Source: an uncultured Burkholderiaceae bacterium
GTDB lineage: Bacteria > Pseudomonadota > Gammaproteobacteria > Burkholderiales > Burkholderiaceae
Direction: 5' to 3'
Length of the DNA stretch: 35,389 nucleotides
Assembly (NCBI GenBank): GCA_937871985.1
Contig: CALMPB010000158.1
Span: 1-35,389 of the forward strand
Below, piece after piece: positions 7,434 to 16,271 of this stretch. Made by a program: the position numbers and the translations under genes. Each line of letters begins with the position of its first letter. The first letter of the stretch is position 1. A model generated the notes under the pieces. That model searched no databases. It worked only from the letters and a program-made list of their open reading frames with translations, and was not told the DNA's origin.

Positions 7434-7942
7434 GGCGCACCACCGATAGGCGCCCCGCTTTGACCGGTACCGGGCTGCACACCGCCATGCGGGTGATTGA
7501 TCTGACTCACACCAGCGGCCACCTGGTCGCCCTGAGAAACGATCCGTCCGCTCTGTGTGATCTCCGGCGTATCGAAGTTCACCGCCGTGGTGGCCTTGAT
7601 GTTCAGGGTGTCGGTCTCGATGTCGATGATCCGGCCGCGCTTGAGGTGCACCTTGTCGCCTTCGTCGGTGTAGAGCGCCACCTCACCGGCCTCCAGGGCC
7701 TGCAGCCGGTAACGGCGGTCAGCCACGGCCAGCACAATGCCGTGCGAGCGATCTCCGCCAAGAAAGGCGGCAATGCCTTCGGCGCCGGGCAACGGATGAC
7801 TGGTGAAACCGTACGGCTCGAAGTGCTCCAGGCCATCCTTGATTTCCCCAGCCGTCAGGCGCATTTGCAGCGCCTGCAATTTCTGAGTCGCGGTGGCCAG
7901 CACTACGGTGCCGCGCACGAGCATGCGTGTCAGGATCGTCAT
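7430..7942 (-). CDS. Mu gp45-like baseplate spike protein
   Basis: 170 residues. Expected to trimerise into the spike that caps the tail tube and pierces the outer membrane. An N-terminal OB-like part (HFEPYGFTSHPLPGAEGIAAF) leads to a beta-helical section (DKVHLKRGRIIDIETDTLNI). The C-terminus has HPH at about residues 149-151, matching the metal-binding HxH near the tip of known spikes, followed by a Gly/Pro-rich tail. The start overlaps the upstream hub gene stop (ATGA). Confidence 0.9.
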   Translation of the reverse strand: MTILTRMLVRGTVVLATATQKLQALQMRLTAGEIKDGLEHFEPYGFTSHPLPGAEGIAAFLGGDRSHGIVLAVADRRYRLQALEAGEVALYTDEGDKVHLKRGRIIDIETDTLNIKATTAVNFDTPEITQSGRIVSQGDQVAAGVSQINHPHGGVQPGTGQSGAPIGGAP

Positions 7943-9048
7943 TGCTTGTCCCAGTCCTCTGGCAGCAGGTATTCAAAGCTGTCGCCTTTTTTGCCCTTCT
8001 TCAGCTTGCGCCGTTTGAGCGGGTCGGCCGGCTCTGGCTCGAAACCTTCGGGGGGACCGACCACCAGGGTGGTGATCGTGCCCTTGTCGTTGAGTGAGTA
8101 AGTGACCTCGGCAATCAGCATGTCGCGGTCAAAGCCGATCAGCGGGTCAATCACCCGGACCAGACTGTTGTGCCGCCACAGGGCGCCATTGGACTGCCGC
8201 CAGCCCTGCACCGCGTAGGTCGCCTGCAAGGCCTTGCCCATACGGTTGCCGCGCTCCCAATTGGCGCGACTCTGGGCCAGGTCGTCGGTCATCTGTCCGG
8301 TCTGGTGAATGATGTGCACGCGGCGGCGCGCAGTGCGGTCGTCGCTAACCGTGGCCGACACCTCTGCCGCCTGGGCACCGAAGGTATCGTCGGTACCACT
8401 ACGCTGGCCGAGCACCTGGTATTCGGAGAACACCCCGGCGAAGTCGAGTGACGCACTGACCGTCAGCACGTTCTTGCCGACCTCAATCGCATCGACTGCC
8501 CGCCCTTCGCTGCCGACACTGGCCAGCACCACCCGCCCTTGGGCGTCATCGGTTGAGAACACCCGGAACAGGGTCAGCAGACGATCAATGGACTCGAACA
8601 CGGTTTCCCCCGGCTCGATGGTGTGATCGGACAGCTTCGCCGTGGCACCGATATCGCTGTGCACCTGCAGCCCGTAGGGGGCAGCCAGAGCTTTCACGAT
8701 CGACAGGACGTCCTGGTTCTTCCACTGGCCGGGCTTGTTGATTGCAGCGCAGTCCACCAGATCGGCGGTCAGTGAACGCCCTGACACAGTCAAAGTGATC
8801 TGGCGCGCATCGTGGCTGATCGGCGTGGCGAACACCCAGCCTGTCAGCACCAGATCATTGCCGATCAGCACCTCGCAGTAGGCGCCTTGACGGATGGGCT
8901 GCGGGGCCTCCTGCCCTGCCCAGCTCCAGGTGATCCCGAGGTTGAAGTCGCGGGCTTGGCGTTCCAGGCCCGCCGATATCTGCACCTCTTTCCAGCCGCT
9001 GTACTCCAAACCATCGACCAGCAAAGTCACAGCGTTGTCTTGATCCAT
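7939..9048 (-). CDS. Baseplate hub protein (Mu gp44 / P2 gpD type)
   Basis: 369 residues. This is the hub that adapts the sixfold tail tube to the threefold spike. The N-terminus (VTLLVDGLEYSGWKEVQISAGLERQARDF is representative over residues 7-35) and the later VSGRSLTADLVDCAA segment are typical of the gp44/gpD family. The C-terminus is basic (KRRKLKKGKKG) before a short acidic end. AGGAG lies 6 bases before the ATG at 9048. The gene overlaps the spike gene downstream. Confidence 0.9.
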   Translation of the reverse strand: MDQDNAVTLLVDGLEYSGWKEVQISAGLERQARDFNLGITWSWAGQEAPQPIRQGAYCEVLIGNDLVLTGWVFATPISHDARQITLTVSGRSLTADLVDCAAINKPGQWKNQDVLSIVKALAAPYGLQVHSDIGATAKLSDHTIEPGETVFESIDRLLTLFRVFSTDDAQGRVVLASVGSEGRAVDAIEVGKNVLTVSASLDFAGVFSEYQVLGQRSGTDDTFGAQAAEVSATVSDDRTARRRVHIIHQTGQMTDDLAQSRANWERGNRMGKALQATYAVQGWRQSNGALWRHNSLVRVIDPLIGFDRDMLIAEVTYSLNDKGTITTLVVGPPEGFEPEPADPLKRRKLKKGKKGDSFEYLLPEDWDKQ

Positions 9049-9051
9049 GCC

Positions 9052-10350
9052 CTACTCCTGCGCGAGTTTGAGTGGCAACGGCGGGACGAATCCCGGGTGC
9101 CGGATACGGTTGCGCTGCACCACTTCGCTGGCGCGGGTGGCATCGCCGAAGCGCTGGTACGCGAGCACCAGCGCCGGCAATGACTGCGTCGGAGTGACAT
9201 CGACCAGACGCACCCCGGACGCCGCCACGGCGGTCAGGTGCGCACCGACGGCGTGGCGTACCTCGGTCAGGGCCTGGTAATGCGCATGGTCCGCCTTGAG
9301 CGAGGCCTGCCAGATGGCAGCGTCGAGTTCATCGCGCAACTGCAATACATCGTCGGCCACCGGCACTTCCGGGCGCTCAATCGGCTGCACCAGCTGCTGC
9401 TCCAGCGCCGGCGCCGTGGTAACAGGCTCTACCTTTGGCGCAACTGGCAAATCAGCCACCTGCTGTGCGACCTGGACCAATAACGCGTCCTGCACCAGGT
9501 TGGCGGTGGCCTGGGCAGCGGCGGCGGTATCGGCACCGCTGACCTGTGGGACAGTGTCGATAGCTTGAATGGACTCGACTTGCTGGGAGGCCTCACTCAG
9601 CGGGCCGCGATAGTTGGAGTTCAACGTGCCGCGAGCGCTGGAGCCCGAAGAGCTTCCCCGAGACGAGAACAGGCTGAACAGGCCACCACCAAAGCTGCCA
9701 AGGTAGCTGCCGAACAGGCCCCGCAGGTTGTCCGGGGCGCCGACGATGTCCTGAACAAAGCCACTGATGCCGTTGAACATCGAGGCCAACGGGGCGAAGT
9801 GCTGCTGCACGGCAGCAAAGGCACCGCTAACGCTGTTGCGCAGACCAATCAGGTTGATGCGTGCCGTATTGACCTTGCTCATGGCCGCCGAGTAGCGGCC
9901 CATTGCCGAGTCGAGCAGGCCGCTGGAGGCCTTGACCGTTTGTTGTCGGGTGTTGGCCCGAGCGCTGGGAAACTTGCGGGGCAGGTCCGGGTACAACTCC
10001 AACTCGAAACGTGCCATACCGCCTTCACGCCGGTCGTGGCTGACTTCGCAGGGACCGACCTTGACCGACATGCGCCCCAGCCATGGGTGTACTAGCTCCC
10101 CCGGCCCGGGGGTTTCCAGGGCTTCCAGCAACTTGTCGCGGCGCTCGAAGCAATCCGCGCCGATCACATAAGCCGTGAGCTTGTGCACCTGGGCCTGCTT
10201 GCCCAGTTGCTCATAGAACGGCTCGTCGCGTTGCACGTATTCGTGCAACTGGCCACGCTGGCCGGCGGGTACCGAGGTCTGCTCAATGACGAAAGGTATG
10301 CCGCGAAACGATGCCGGCAGCAGGCTATCCCGCCAGGTCGTCGTACTCAT
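9052..10350 (-). CDS. Mu gp43-like protein with DNA-circularisation N-terminal domain
   Basis: 432 residues. The N-terminal 120 residues (WRDSLLPASFRGIPFVIEQT, GRQ-type QRGQLHEYVQRDEPF, then VHPWLGRMSVKVG) match the DNA_circ_N family, which in Mu is tail protein gp43/N. The middle contains a Ser/Gly-rich low-complexity segment (FSSRGSSSGSSARG). The family name comes from an old suggestion; in contractile phages the protein is a tail or baseplate component. The ATG overlaps the tape measure stop. Confidence 0.88.
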   Translation of the reverse strand: MSTTTWRDSLLPASFRGIPFVIEQTSVPAGQRGQLHEYVQRDEPFYEQLGKQAQVHKLTAYVIGADCFERRDKLLEALETPGPGELVHPWLGRMSVKVGPCEVSHDRREGGMARFELELYPDLPRKFPSARANTRQQTVKASSGLLDSAMGRYSAAMSKVNTARINLIGLRNSVSGAFAAVQQHFAPLASMFNGISGFVQDIVGAPDNLRGLFGSYLGSFGGGLFSLFSSRGSSSGSSARGTLNSNYRGPLSEASQQVESIQAIDTVPQVSGADTAAAAQATANLVQDALLVQVAQQVADLPVAPKVEPVTTAPALEQQLVQPIERPEVPVADDVLQLRDELDAAIWQASLKADHAHYQALTEVRHAVGAHLTAVAASGVRLVDVTPTQSLPALVLAYQRFGDATRASEVVQRNRIRHPGFVPPLPLKLAQE

Positions 10351-12245
10351 GTCGGGGCTGCTCCCAGGCTGCGATAGCCGACCTTCGGATTGACCTGCAG
10401 GCCGGGCTGGTTGGTTTTCGGTGGCTCGACACGGGTGCCGGGAGGGGCACCGTTGATGTTGATGTTCAGCTCACCATCGACCCGCGCCTTGTTGTTGGCC
10501 GCGCCGGCCATCACCAGGCTGCCCGGCTCTGGGCGGCTGAGCAGCTGGCTGCTGGGCAGGACGCCGGCAGCAGCAGCCATGCGTTGCTGCTGGAACAACG
10601 AACTACGCTCGCCGGTCATGACCAATGCGCCATCGCCCTGACCGACACCTTCACTGTTGCGCTGGTTCTGCACGGAGGCCGCTTGCTGGAGCTTGGCGGT
10701 GATGCCCTCCCCGCCTTTGTGCAGCCCAAGGAACTCGAGGTAGGGACGAACGTCCTCCCACAAGCCCTTGAACCAACCGACAATCGGGCCCCAGTTCTCA
10801 ATGATCTGGCCCAAGGGGGTCCAGCCGAAGATCGACTTCATGAAGTCGAGGAACGGCACCGAGTACGCCTTGATCAACTCCCACATCGCCGAGAAGAACG
10901 GGCCAACGGTTTCCCAGTTACTGATGATCAGCCCCGCAGCGGCGGCAATCCCGACCGCGATCAGGGTGATCGGGTTGGTGGCCAGGGCCAGGCCCATCAC
11001 CCGCGTAGCCACCGTCGCAGCCATGATGGCTACCCGGATCCCGGTGAAAGCGACAGCCGCCCCCAACAGGCCACGGACCATCTCGGGGTTGGCCTGAATC
11101 AGCGCGGCCGTGTAAGTGATCATCGGCCGGATGGCGTCGATCGCAGCGTTCAGGCCGGGCAGCAAGGCTTCGCCCAAAGCCCGCCCGACGCCGTCAATGG
11201 TGTTGCGTAGCAACTGCAGGTTGTTGGCGGTAGTGGCGGCTCGCGCCGCGTACTCCTTGTCCATCGAGCCTGAGTAGCCCTTCTCGTCGGCCACCTTCTT
11301 GAGGTTGCCCTTGAGCAGGTCCAGGTTAGTTAGCAGCGGCGCGATGGCGGTGATCGACTCGCTGCCAAACAGCTGGGTCATCAACCCAGCCTGCTTGTCC
11401 TTGTCGATCTTGCTGATGCGGTTGAGGATGTCGAGCACGGCGCCCTGAGCATCCTTCTGCATGGCCTTCGCCACGTTCTTGGAGTCCAGGCGCAGCGACT
11501 TGAAGGCCTCGGCCTGACCCTTGGTCGCCGCCGAGCCTTTGGTCATGGCCAGCATGAAGTTCTTGATGCCGGTCGCGGCGACCTCTTGCTCGACACCAAC
11601 GCCGGCCATGGTCGCGCCCAGGGCGGCAATCTGGCCAGAGGCCAGGCCGGCAATCTCGCCCAGCGGCCCGATGCGGGTGACGATGTCAGAGATTTGCCGG
11701 GTGTTGGCCGGGCCGGTGTTGCCCAGGTAGTTGATCTTGTCGGCCAGCTCGACCACGTCGGCCTGGCCCATTTTGAACGACGTTCGCCACTTGGCCATCA
11801 TGTCGCCCGACTGGTCGGCAGTCTGGTCGAAGGCTACGCCCATCTTGACCGCCGCCTCGGCGAAGCCCATCAGTTCCTCACGGGCAATGCCGGACTGGCC
11901 GCCGGCAGCGACGATCTTGGCAATGTCGCCGGCCGCCATCGGCAAGCGCTCGGACATTCTCCCGATATCGTCGGACATCTGCTTGAACTGGTCCGGCGAG
12001 TCAAAGTTGACCACTTTCTTGACGTCGGCCATCTGCGACTCAAACTCGATCGCCTTGCTGATGCCCGCCACAAACGGCGCGGCCAGGGCGCCACCGGCTA
12101 GCAGGTCCTTGATGCCGATGTTGCCAAGACCAGTCTTCTGCAGGTTTTTCTGGAACACCGAGACGTTCTTGCGGATCCCGGACAAGGTCGGTGACAGCTT
12201 GTCGACGCCGGTGATCAGCGCCTTGAGTTGAAATTTGTCGGCCAT
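10347..12245 (-). CDS. Tail tape measure protein
   Basis: 632 residues. It sets tail length and is probably ejected with the DNA. The N-terminal third has the TP901-type domain (IEFESQMADVKKVVNF, GEIAGLASGQIAALGATMAG, SITAIAPLL). A central hydrophobic region (about residues 385-440) could form membrane segments, as in other tape measures. The rest is helical and Ala/Gln-rich. The ATG at 12245 overlaps the stop of the frameshifted chaperone product (TGATG), which I prefer to the in-frame GTG one codon earlier. Confidence 0.92.
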   Translation of the reverse strand: MADKFQLKALITGVDKLSPTLSGIRKNVSVFQKNLQKTGLGNIGIKDLLAGGALAAPFVAGISKAIEFESQMADVKKVVNFDSPDQFKQMSDDIGRMSERLPMAAGDIAKIVAAGGQSGIAREELMGFAEAAVKMGVAFDQTADQSGDMMAKWRTSFKMGQADVVELADKINYLGNTGPANTRQISDIVTRIGPLGEIAGLASGQIAALGATMAGVGVEQEVAATGIKNFMLAMTKGSAATKGQAEAFKSLRLDSKNVAKAMQKDAQGAVLDILNRISKIDKDKQAGLMTQLFGSESITAIAPLLTNLDLLKGNLKKVADEKGYSGSMDKEYAARAATTANNLQLLRNTIDGVGRALGEALLPGLNAAIDAIRPMITYTAALIQANPEMVRGLLGAAVAFTGIRVAIMAATVATRVMGLALATNPITLIAVGIAAAAGLIISNWETVGPFFSAMWELIKAYSVPFLDFMKSIFGWTPLGQIIENWGPIVGWFKGLWEDVRPYLEFLGLHKGGEGITAKLQQAASVQNQRNSEGVGQGDGALVMTGERSSLFQQQRMAAAAGVLPSSQLLSRPEPGSLVMAGAANNKARVDGELNININGAPPGTRVEPPKTNQPGLQVNPKVGYRSLGAAPT

Positions 12246-12672
12246 CACGGCACCTGCAGCAGGGCGTTGATGCGCTGGGCGTGCACCAACGATTCAAGGA
12301 AGAGGTCCAGGGGCTTGGCCAGGATCCGGTCGGGGTCAACCTTCCAGAACCAGGCCAGGTCATAGGCGATGGCGATTAGGGCGTCGAGGTCTTCGAGGCC
12401 GCACTCGAGAAAAAACTCACGATCTTCCAGCTCAAGGTGTTGAAGTCAGACAGATCCAGCTGATTGACCGTCGAGGGTGGTATGGCAGCGCAGACGGCGA
12501 TGTACTTCGCTGCAGCCTCGGCATCCACCGACACCTCTTCGTTGCTGTCCAGCTTGTACGGCATGGCCTTGATTGCCCGGACCTCCTGTACCGTCGGCCG
12601 ACGTAAGGTGAGCTCGGTCAGTTCTTCGTCATGCGCCTTGACCGGGGCTGCCAGCTTGATGGTTACGCTCAT
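12245..12672 (-). CDS. Tail assembly chaperone, long form made by -1 frameshift
   Basis: 142 residues if ribosomes slip back one base at T-TTT-TTC (12415-12409). The first 88 residues are shared with the short form. The shifted frame adds 54 residues containing LDALIAIAYDLAWFWKVDP and LDLFLESLVHAQRINAL. It stops exactly at the tape measure start (TGATG). No start codon with a ribosome site exists for this second frame alone, and its composition is clearly protein-like. Long and short chaperones in a fixed ratio guide tape measure and tube assembly in many tailed phages, including Mu-like ones. Confidence 0.85.
12376..12672 (-). CDS. Tail assembly chaperone, short form
   Basis: 98 residues, read in the zero frame. 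It begins MSVTIKLAAPVKAHDEELTELTLRRPTVQEVRAIKAM, matching the Mu gp41-type tail assembly chaperone family (first 20 residues and the RRPTV segment are the most typical part). I chose the ATG at 12672: it overlaps the tube stop (ATGA) and AAGGGGG lies 7 bases upstream. After the slippery site the zero frame continues for only 11 codons to a TAA. The last residues (SSAASKTSTP) look like read-out of the shift region. Confidence 0.88.
   Translation of the reverse strand: MSVTIKLAAPVKAHDEELTELTLRRPTVQEVRAIKAMPYKLDSNEEVSVDAEAAAKYIAVCAAIPPSTVNQLDLSDFNTLSWKIVSFFSSAASKTSTP
12409..12415 (-). other. Ribosomal -1 slippery heptamer
   Basis: On the minus strand the bases read T TTT TTC in the chaperone frame. 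Both the P-site and A-site codons can re-pair after a one-base backward slip (TTT TTT). The -1 frame then runs open for 54 codons to the tape measure start. Confidence 0.85.
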
Positions 12673-13016
12673 TGCCACACCCCCTTGGTGCCGTCGAACT
12701 GCAGGTCAACTAGGCCGTCCTCGCCCTTGCCAGTCGGCTCATCGACCAGATAGGCGCCCGACAGCACGTAGGTTTTACCGTTCTTGAATTCGCAGGTGAT
12801 CGTCATGTCGGTGCCGGTCACCAGCTTCTTGATCGGGAACCCTGGCTCGAAGATCACCGAGGCCTTCAGGTACGCCGGCAGATCCTCTTCCTTGTAAAAG
12901 CCCGGGGCGATGGTTTCGCGTTTCACTTCGCTCAACGGCGCCTCGCAGTTGCCGCTAACCGTCAGTTGGACGCCGTCCACTTTCACGTAGCAGGTGCCCG
13001 CTGCTCTTTGACCCAT
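12669..13016 (-). CDS. Tail tube protein
   Basis: 115 residues. It forms the inner tube of the contractile tail. CYVKVDGVQLTVSGNCEAPL near the start and the later PAYLKASVIFEPGFPIKKL and KTYVLSGAYLVDEPTG are typical of the Mu-type tube family. Two in-frame ATGs lie close together. I prefer 13016, since GGAG is 9 bases before it but only 3 before the ATG at 13022. The gene follows the sheath after a terminator-like hairpin and overlaps the chaperone start. Confidence 0.9.
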   Translation of the reverse strand: MGQRAAGTCYVKVDGVQLTVSGNCEAPLSEVKRETIAPGFYKEEDLPAYLKASVIFEPGFPIKKLVTGTDMTITCEFKNGKTYVLSGAYLVDEPTGKGEDGLVDLQFDGTKGVWQ

Positions 13017-13035
13017 GGTCATGTTCTCCAGAATG

Positions 13036-13059
13036 AAAAAGCCCGCTCAGGGCGGGCTT
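13036..13059 (-). terminator. Terminator between the sheath and tube genes
   Basis: On the minus strand an 8-bp stem (13059-13052 with 13046-13039) closes a 5-nt loop, followed by a run of five T. It lies in the 55-base gap after the sheath stop. It may partly terminate, or stabilise the 3' end of the upstream message, rather than block all transcription of the tail genes. Confidence 0.7.
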
Positions 13060-13077
13060 GGGTTGTCGCGTACCGGG

Positions 13078-14574
13078 TCAGGCCTCGGCGGCGTATTGCA
13101 GGCGGAACTGATTGAGCAGCGCGAACACGCGCAAGCCGTTGACGTAGTCCGGCGGGAACAACACGTTGACCCGGCTCGGGTCGTTGCTGTCGCGCTCGAC
13201 CACCAGGTGCTCGGCGAACAGCTCGGTGTTTTCCACATGCCCTTCCAGCTCGAGCTTGGCGTACTGGGCAATCAGTTCGCCACGGATGGTGCTCGGCGTG
13301 ACGATTGGCTGACCGGCGCCGAAGCGGGTGCCGTCGTTGGCCAGCTTGTGCCGCCCGTACTTACTGGTAATCACCCCCTGCAAACGGCGGATGATGAAGG
13401 CCGACTGGTGCAGGGTCTCGCTGTCCAAGTAGGAGTTGTCGGCCTGGCCGTAAGCATTCTTCTGATAGGTAGTGATCGAGCGCTGGATGCGCAGAGCACC
13501 GCCTTCGCAGTACGCGGTGGCCATGCCGTAGCTGAGCAACGATTGTCGCTCGCTCAGGGTGAAGCGTCCGCTCGGCGGCGCCGGATCCAAGCCCGGCAGG
13601 CTGCCACTCTGGGTCGGGCGACTGGCATCGGCGGAGATAAACACGGCAGTACGCGCCGCCCAGGATGCGGCCTGCACCCAGACCGGCTGCGGTACACCCG
13701 GCTCCACCGCCTGGATGGTCATGTGCTGGTCATTACGGGCCTGCCCAGCGGCAACCAGAGTGCCGAGGGTACCGCGCTTGGCCGAATAGACATGCCCAAA
13801 CAGTTGCTTGGACCAGGACCAGCGCCCAGCACTGTCGCTCATCGCCAGCTTCCAGGCATCCAGTGTGGTGGTGTCCGACCACGGCACGCAGATGAACTCG
13901 AACGGCTCATCGCCAAGCGCGGCCAGCGCGGCAGTCTGGTCGGGCGTTCCAACGCCCCCGGTGAATGCCGACGTGACCACGGTCAGGCCAGCCGGGGTAA
14001 ATTCGCCGTTGGCTTTGCCCAGGCGGTTGAGCTGCAAGCCGATGTCATTACCGCTCTCGCCTTTCCATTTGCACGTCAGGGTGACCACGCCGACTGCCGC
14101 CGCGGCTGTTACCGGCAAGTCGACGGCCGCGTTGATCTGGGCGGCCAGGGCGGTAGCCGCCTGGGTTGGTGTCGAAGCATTGATCACATTGGCCTGGACC
14201 CGCACACCGCCAACGTAAAGATTCAGCAGGCCCGCCTCGGTGGCGGCACCGGTGATGGTCACCGTGGCCGTCGCGGCGGTACCGGTCGAAGCTTTCAACG
14301 GCAGACACCAGATTTCGCCGACCGGATCTGCCTTGCGCCAGGCGTCGTACATGGCGGCGAGCATCGAGCCCTGGCCACCGATGTTCTTTGCCAACGCCAG
14401 GCTGGGTACCAGCACCAGCGAACCGATTTCGGTGGCCGAAGCGGTTTCGTTGACCTGGCCAACGATCAGCCGTCGCATAGGCGAGGACGCACTATTGGCC
14501 GCCGAGTTGTCCATTTCCGCATAGAACAGCGGAACCCGGACATCGCCGGGAATGTTGCTGAAGCCGATGGCCAT
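13078..14574 (-). CDS. Tail sheath protein
   Basis: 498 residues. It is the contractile outer sheath of the tail. The N-terminus (IGFSNIPGDVRVPLFYAEMD) and the C-terminal half (LSERQSLLSYGMATAYCEGG, QRSITTYQKNAYGQADNSYLD, FIIRRLQG) are classic for the Mu/P2-type sheath family, and the length is right. The ATG overlaps the DUF2635 stop by one base (TAATG). Its presence makes the virion a myovirus. Confidence 0.95.
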   Translation of the reverse strand: MAIGFSNIPGDVRVPLFYAEMDNSAANSASSPMRRLIVGQVNETASATEIGSLVLVPSLALAKNIGGQGSMLAAMYDAWRKADPVGEIWCLPLKASTGTAATATVTITGAATEAGLLNLYVGGVRVQANVINASTPTQAATALAAQINAAVDLPVTAAAAVGVVTLTCKWKGESGNDIGLQLNRLGKANGEFTPAGLTVVTSAFTGGVGTPDQTAALAALGDEPFEFICVPWSDTTTLDAWKLAMSDSAGRWSWSKQLFGHVYSAKRGTLGTLVAAGQARNDQHMTIQAVEPGVPQPVWVQAASWAARTAVFISADASRPTQSGSLPGLDPAPPSGRFTLSERQSLLSYGMATAYCEGGALRIQRSITTYQKNAYGQADNSYLDSETLHQSAFIIRRLQGVITSKYGRHKLANDGTRFGAGQPIVTPSTIRGELIAQYAKLELEGHVENTELFAEHLVVERDSNDPSRVNVLFPPDYVNGLRVFALLNQFRLQYAAEA

Positions 14575-14762
14575 TACTGATCCCCCTCTTTTTCTTGCTT
14601 CGGCGCTTTCGCGGACGGCAGGGTGACATCGCCGTCATCGAGGCGGCGACGCCACCAAACGCTGTCGGTAACTTCGCGACCCTTGGCGGGTAGCAAATCG
14701 CCCTGCTCCGGGTCAGGCACGGCGCGGCCAGGGGCCGGCACCACAGTGATACGGTTGGTCAT
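14574..14762 (-). CDS. DUF2635 small tail-region protein (Mu gp38-like)
   Basis: 62 residues. The sequence begins MTNRITVVPAPGRAVPDPEQ and continues LLPAKGREVTDSVWWRRRL, matching DUF2635, which lies just before the sheath gene in Mu-like phages. The C-terminus is charged and probably flexible. Its exact role is unknown. It overlaps its neighbours on both sides, so it belongs to the tail operon. Confidence 0.88.
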   Translation of the reverse strand: MTNRITVVPAPGRAVPDPEQGDLLPAKGREVTDSVWWRRRLDDGDVTLPSAKAPKQEKEGDQ

Positions 14763-15349
14763 GGTGATACGTCTCCTGAGAATTTCGCCTCAATGCGCCC
14801 GTCCGGGCCTGGGTACTGCAGGTTTGAATCTGCCGGGTCAATGCAGTCCATGTTGATGGTCGCGCCGGTGAACGACGGCAGGCCGTCGAGTTCGTATTCG
14901 TGCCAGGTCTCGGGCGGATCGGTTGAGGCATTGCGCCCCAGCTGGAATGCCGCCGAGAAGCTGAATCGGTATACAACCCGGGCTCGATTGATCAGCACCA
15001 GGCCGCCACCGTCATAGACGACCAGGTCGTAATCCGCCCCCGGCTGCCAGCCGACCAAGGCGCGCCACAGCTCCTTGCGAAAGTCGTGGAGCAAGTCAGC
15101 AGCCTGCTGGCCGCGCTCATCCTTGGTATCCATAACAAGGACGACTTCAAAGCGATCCTCGACGTCCTGAATGACCGCATTCTCGGCTCGGTTTTCACCG
15201 GCCTTGTCATCGGCGGCAATGACATAGGCACAAGGGTTTTTCAGCAGCGCCGATTCACTGACCGCGCCCAGGTCGATGCCGCCTGTAACCCGCTGGTGCA
15301 GGCTCGGGCAGTGCTCGCGCAGGTGCGCGATCACGGGTGATAGTTTCAT
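14759..15349 (-). CDS. Tail terminator protein (Mu gp37-like)
   Basis: 196 residues. It should cap the tail tube end and mediate joining to the head. Typical parts are MKLSPVIAHLREHCPSLHQR at the start and FEVVLVMDTKDERGQQAADLLHDFRKELW in the middle (the latter quoted only for its first residues FEVVLVMDT as the key part). The frame is open to 15541, but that extension overlaps the gp10-like gene and has the composition of a shadow frame. The ATG at 15349 gives the natural start. No strong ribosome site is seen, so translation may be coupled to the upstream gene, whose stop lies 19 bases before. Confidence 0.75.
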   Translation of the reverse strand: MKLSPVIAHLREHCPSLHQRVTGGIDLGAVSESALLKNPCAYVIAADDKAGENRAENAVIQDVEDRFEVVLVMDTKDERGQQAADLLHDFRKELWRALVGWQPGADYDLVVYDGGGLVLINRARVVYRFSFSAAFQLGRNASTDPPETWHEYELDGLPSFTGATINMDCIDPADSNLQYPGPDGRIEAKFSGDVSP

Positions 15350-15368
15350 GGGGATGATCCAGCGAGGT

Positions 15369-15890
15369 TTAACTGATGGCAGCGGCGAACGCGGCCTTGA
15401 GGATCGCTTCAACCCGGGCCTTGCTGTCCTGCAGCGCGTCTTCCATGTAATTGGCCCTGGGAGTGATGCGCCAGGCACCGGCGGCCCGTTCGGCCAGCGC
15501 CGCCGCCCGTTGCCCTTTGGCTCGGCGGTTGGACTTGCCACGGCCCTTGCCCGGCGCCAAAGGCTGAAGCCGACGCCCCTGCTTCACGCCGTAGTGCAGG
15601 TACGCCGGGTAATACTCTTTCATTGCATCGGTCTTGTACGGCGCGACCTTGACCAGGAAGCCTGCACGGGAGACCTTGAACTTGATGGATTGAAGGGTGG
15701 TACCGGTTCGGTTGATCGGATAGTCGCCCTGGCCACGGGCAAGCGCGATATTTAGCTGAGCACGCTGAGCAACCAGCTTGCCGGCCCTGCGCATGCCCTT
15801 CTTGATCTCCCTGCGGTCGAACAGGTCACGGTGGAACTGGTCGAAGCCGTCGATGTGCATGTACGCCCCGACGGATGCCGAGTTAGCCAT
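15369..15890 (-). CDS. HK97 gp10-like neck / tail completion protein
   Basis: 173 residues. Members join the head-closure ring to the tail. The early FDQFHRDLFDRREIKKGMRR, the central INRTGTTLQSIKFKVSR and the end MEDALQDSKARVEAILKAAF fit the gp10-like family. A very basic internal segment (GRGKSNRRAKGQRAAAL) is unusual and may contact DNA or other acidic neck proteins. The ATG overlaps the closure gene end by 8 bases. Confidence 0.8.
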   Translation of the reverse strand: MANSASVGAYMHIDGFDQFHRDLFDRREIKKGMRRAGKLVAQRAQLNIALARGQGDYPINRTGTTLQSIKFKVSRAGFLVKVAPYKTDAMKEYYPAYLHYGVKQGRRLQPLAPGKGRGKSNRRAKGQRAAALAERAAGAWRITPRANYMEDALQDSKARVEAILKAAFAAAIS

Positions 15891-16269
15891 ACAGTCCTCC
15901 TCCTGCCTGAAGCAGACCCAGCAGCTCTACATCGAGGACGGTGAAGCGGTGGCTACCGTTGATATCCGCAATGCGCCGGATGCGGTAAACCTTCGCCCCG
16001 TGCACCACTTCATGGCATTCGCTAAGGCCATCGAGAAAATACAGGGTCACGCGGTGGGTGACTTTGGCATCAACCTGCAACCCGGCCACGTAGGTGGCCG
16101 TGCCAACCGGCGCAATCCTTGCCCACCGGTGTTTCTCTTCCGTGAACACCGAGGCCAGGTCGTACTCGCCCTCTGGTAGATCACTGCGCAGACGCAATTT
16201 GATGCGCCGGTTCAACTCGCCAGCCCCAGGCTCACGCATTCGCCCCACATTACCCACTTGCACTGCCAT
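15883..16269 (-). CDS. Head-tail joining / head closure protein
   Basis: 128 residues. The pattern GELNRRIKLR, HRWARIAPVGTATYVAG, THRVTLYF, KVYRIRRIADING is that of the phage head-tail joining family (SPP1 gp16 type). The first dozen residues before GAGELN are a short extra. It should close the capsid exit after packaging. The gene follows the connector after 2 bases and overlaps the gp10-like gene. Confidence 0.85.
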   Translation of the reverse strand: MAVQVGNVGRMREPGAGELNRRIKLRLRSDLPEGEYDLASVFTEEKHRWARIAPVGTATYVAGLQVDAKVTHRVTLYFLDGLSECHEVVHGAKVYRIRRIADINGSHRFTVLDVELLGLLQAGGGLYG

Positions 16270-16271
16270 GG

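Noticed and set aside
13015..14580. 521-residue plus-strand open frame
   Set aside because: It is a mirror of the tail sheath gene, which has clear family motifs. Composition (His/Arg/Gly/Gln-rich) is typical of antisense frames.
15350..15541. N-terminal extension of the tail terminator gene
   Set aside because: The extension has shadow composition and lies opposite in frame to the well-supported gp10-like gene.
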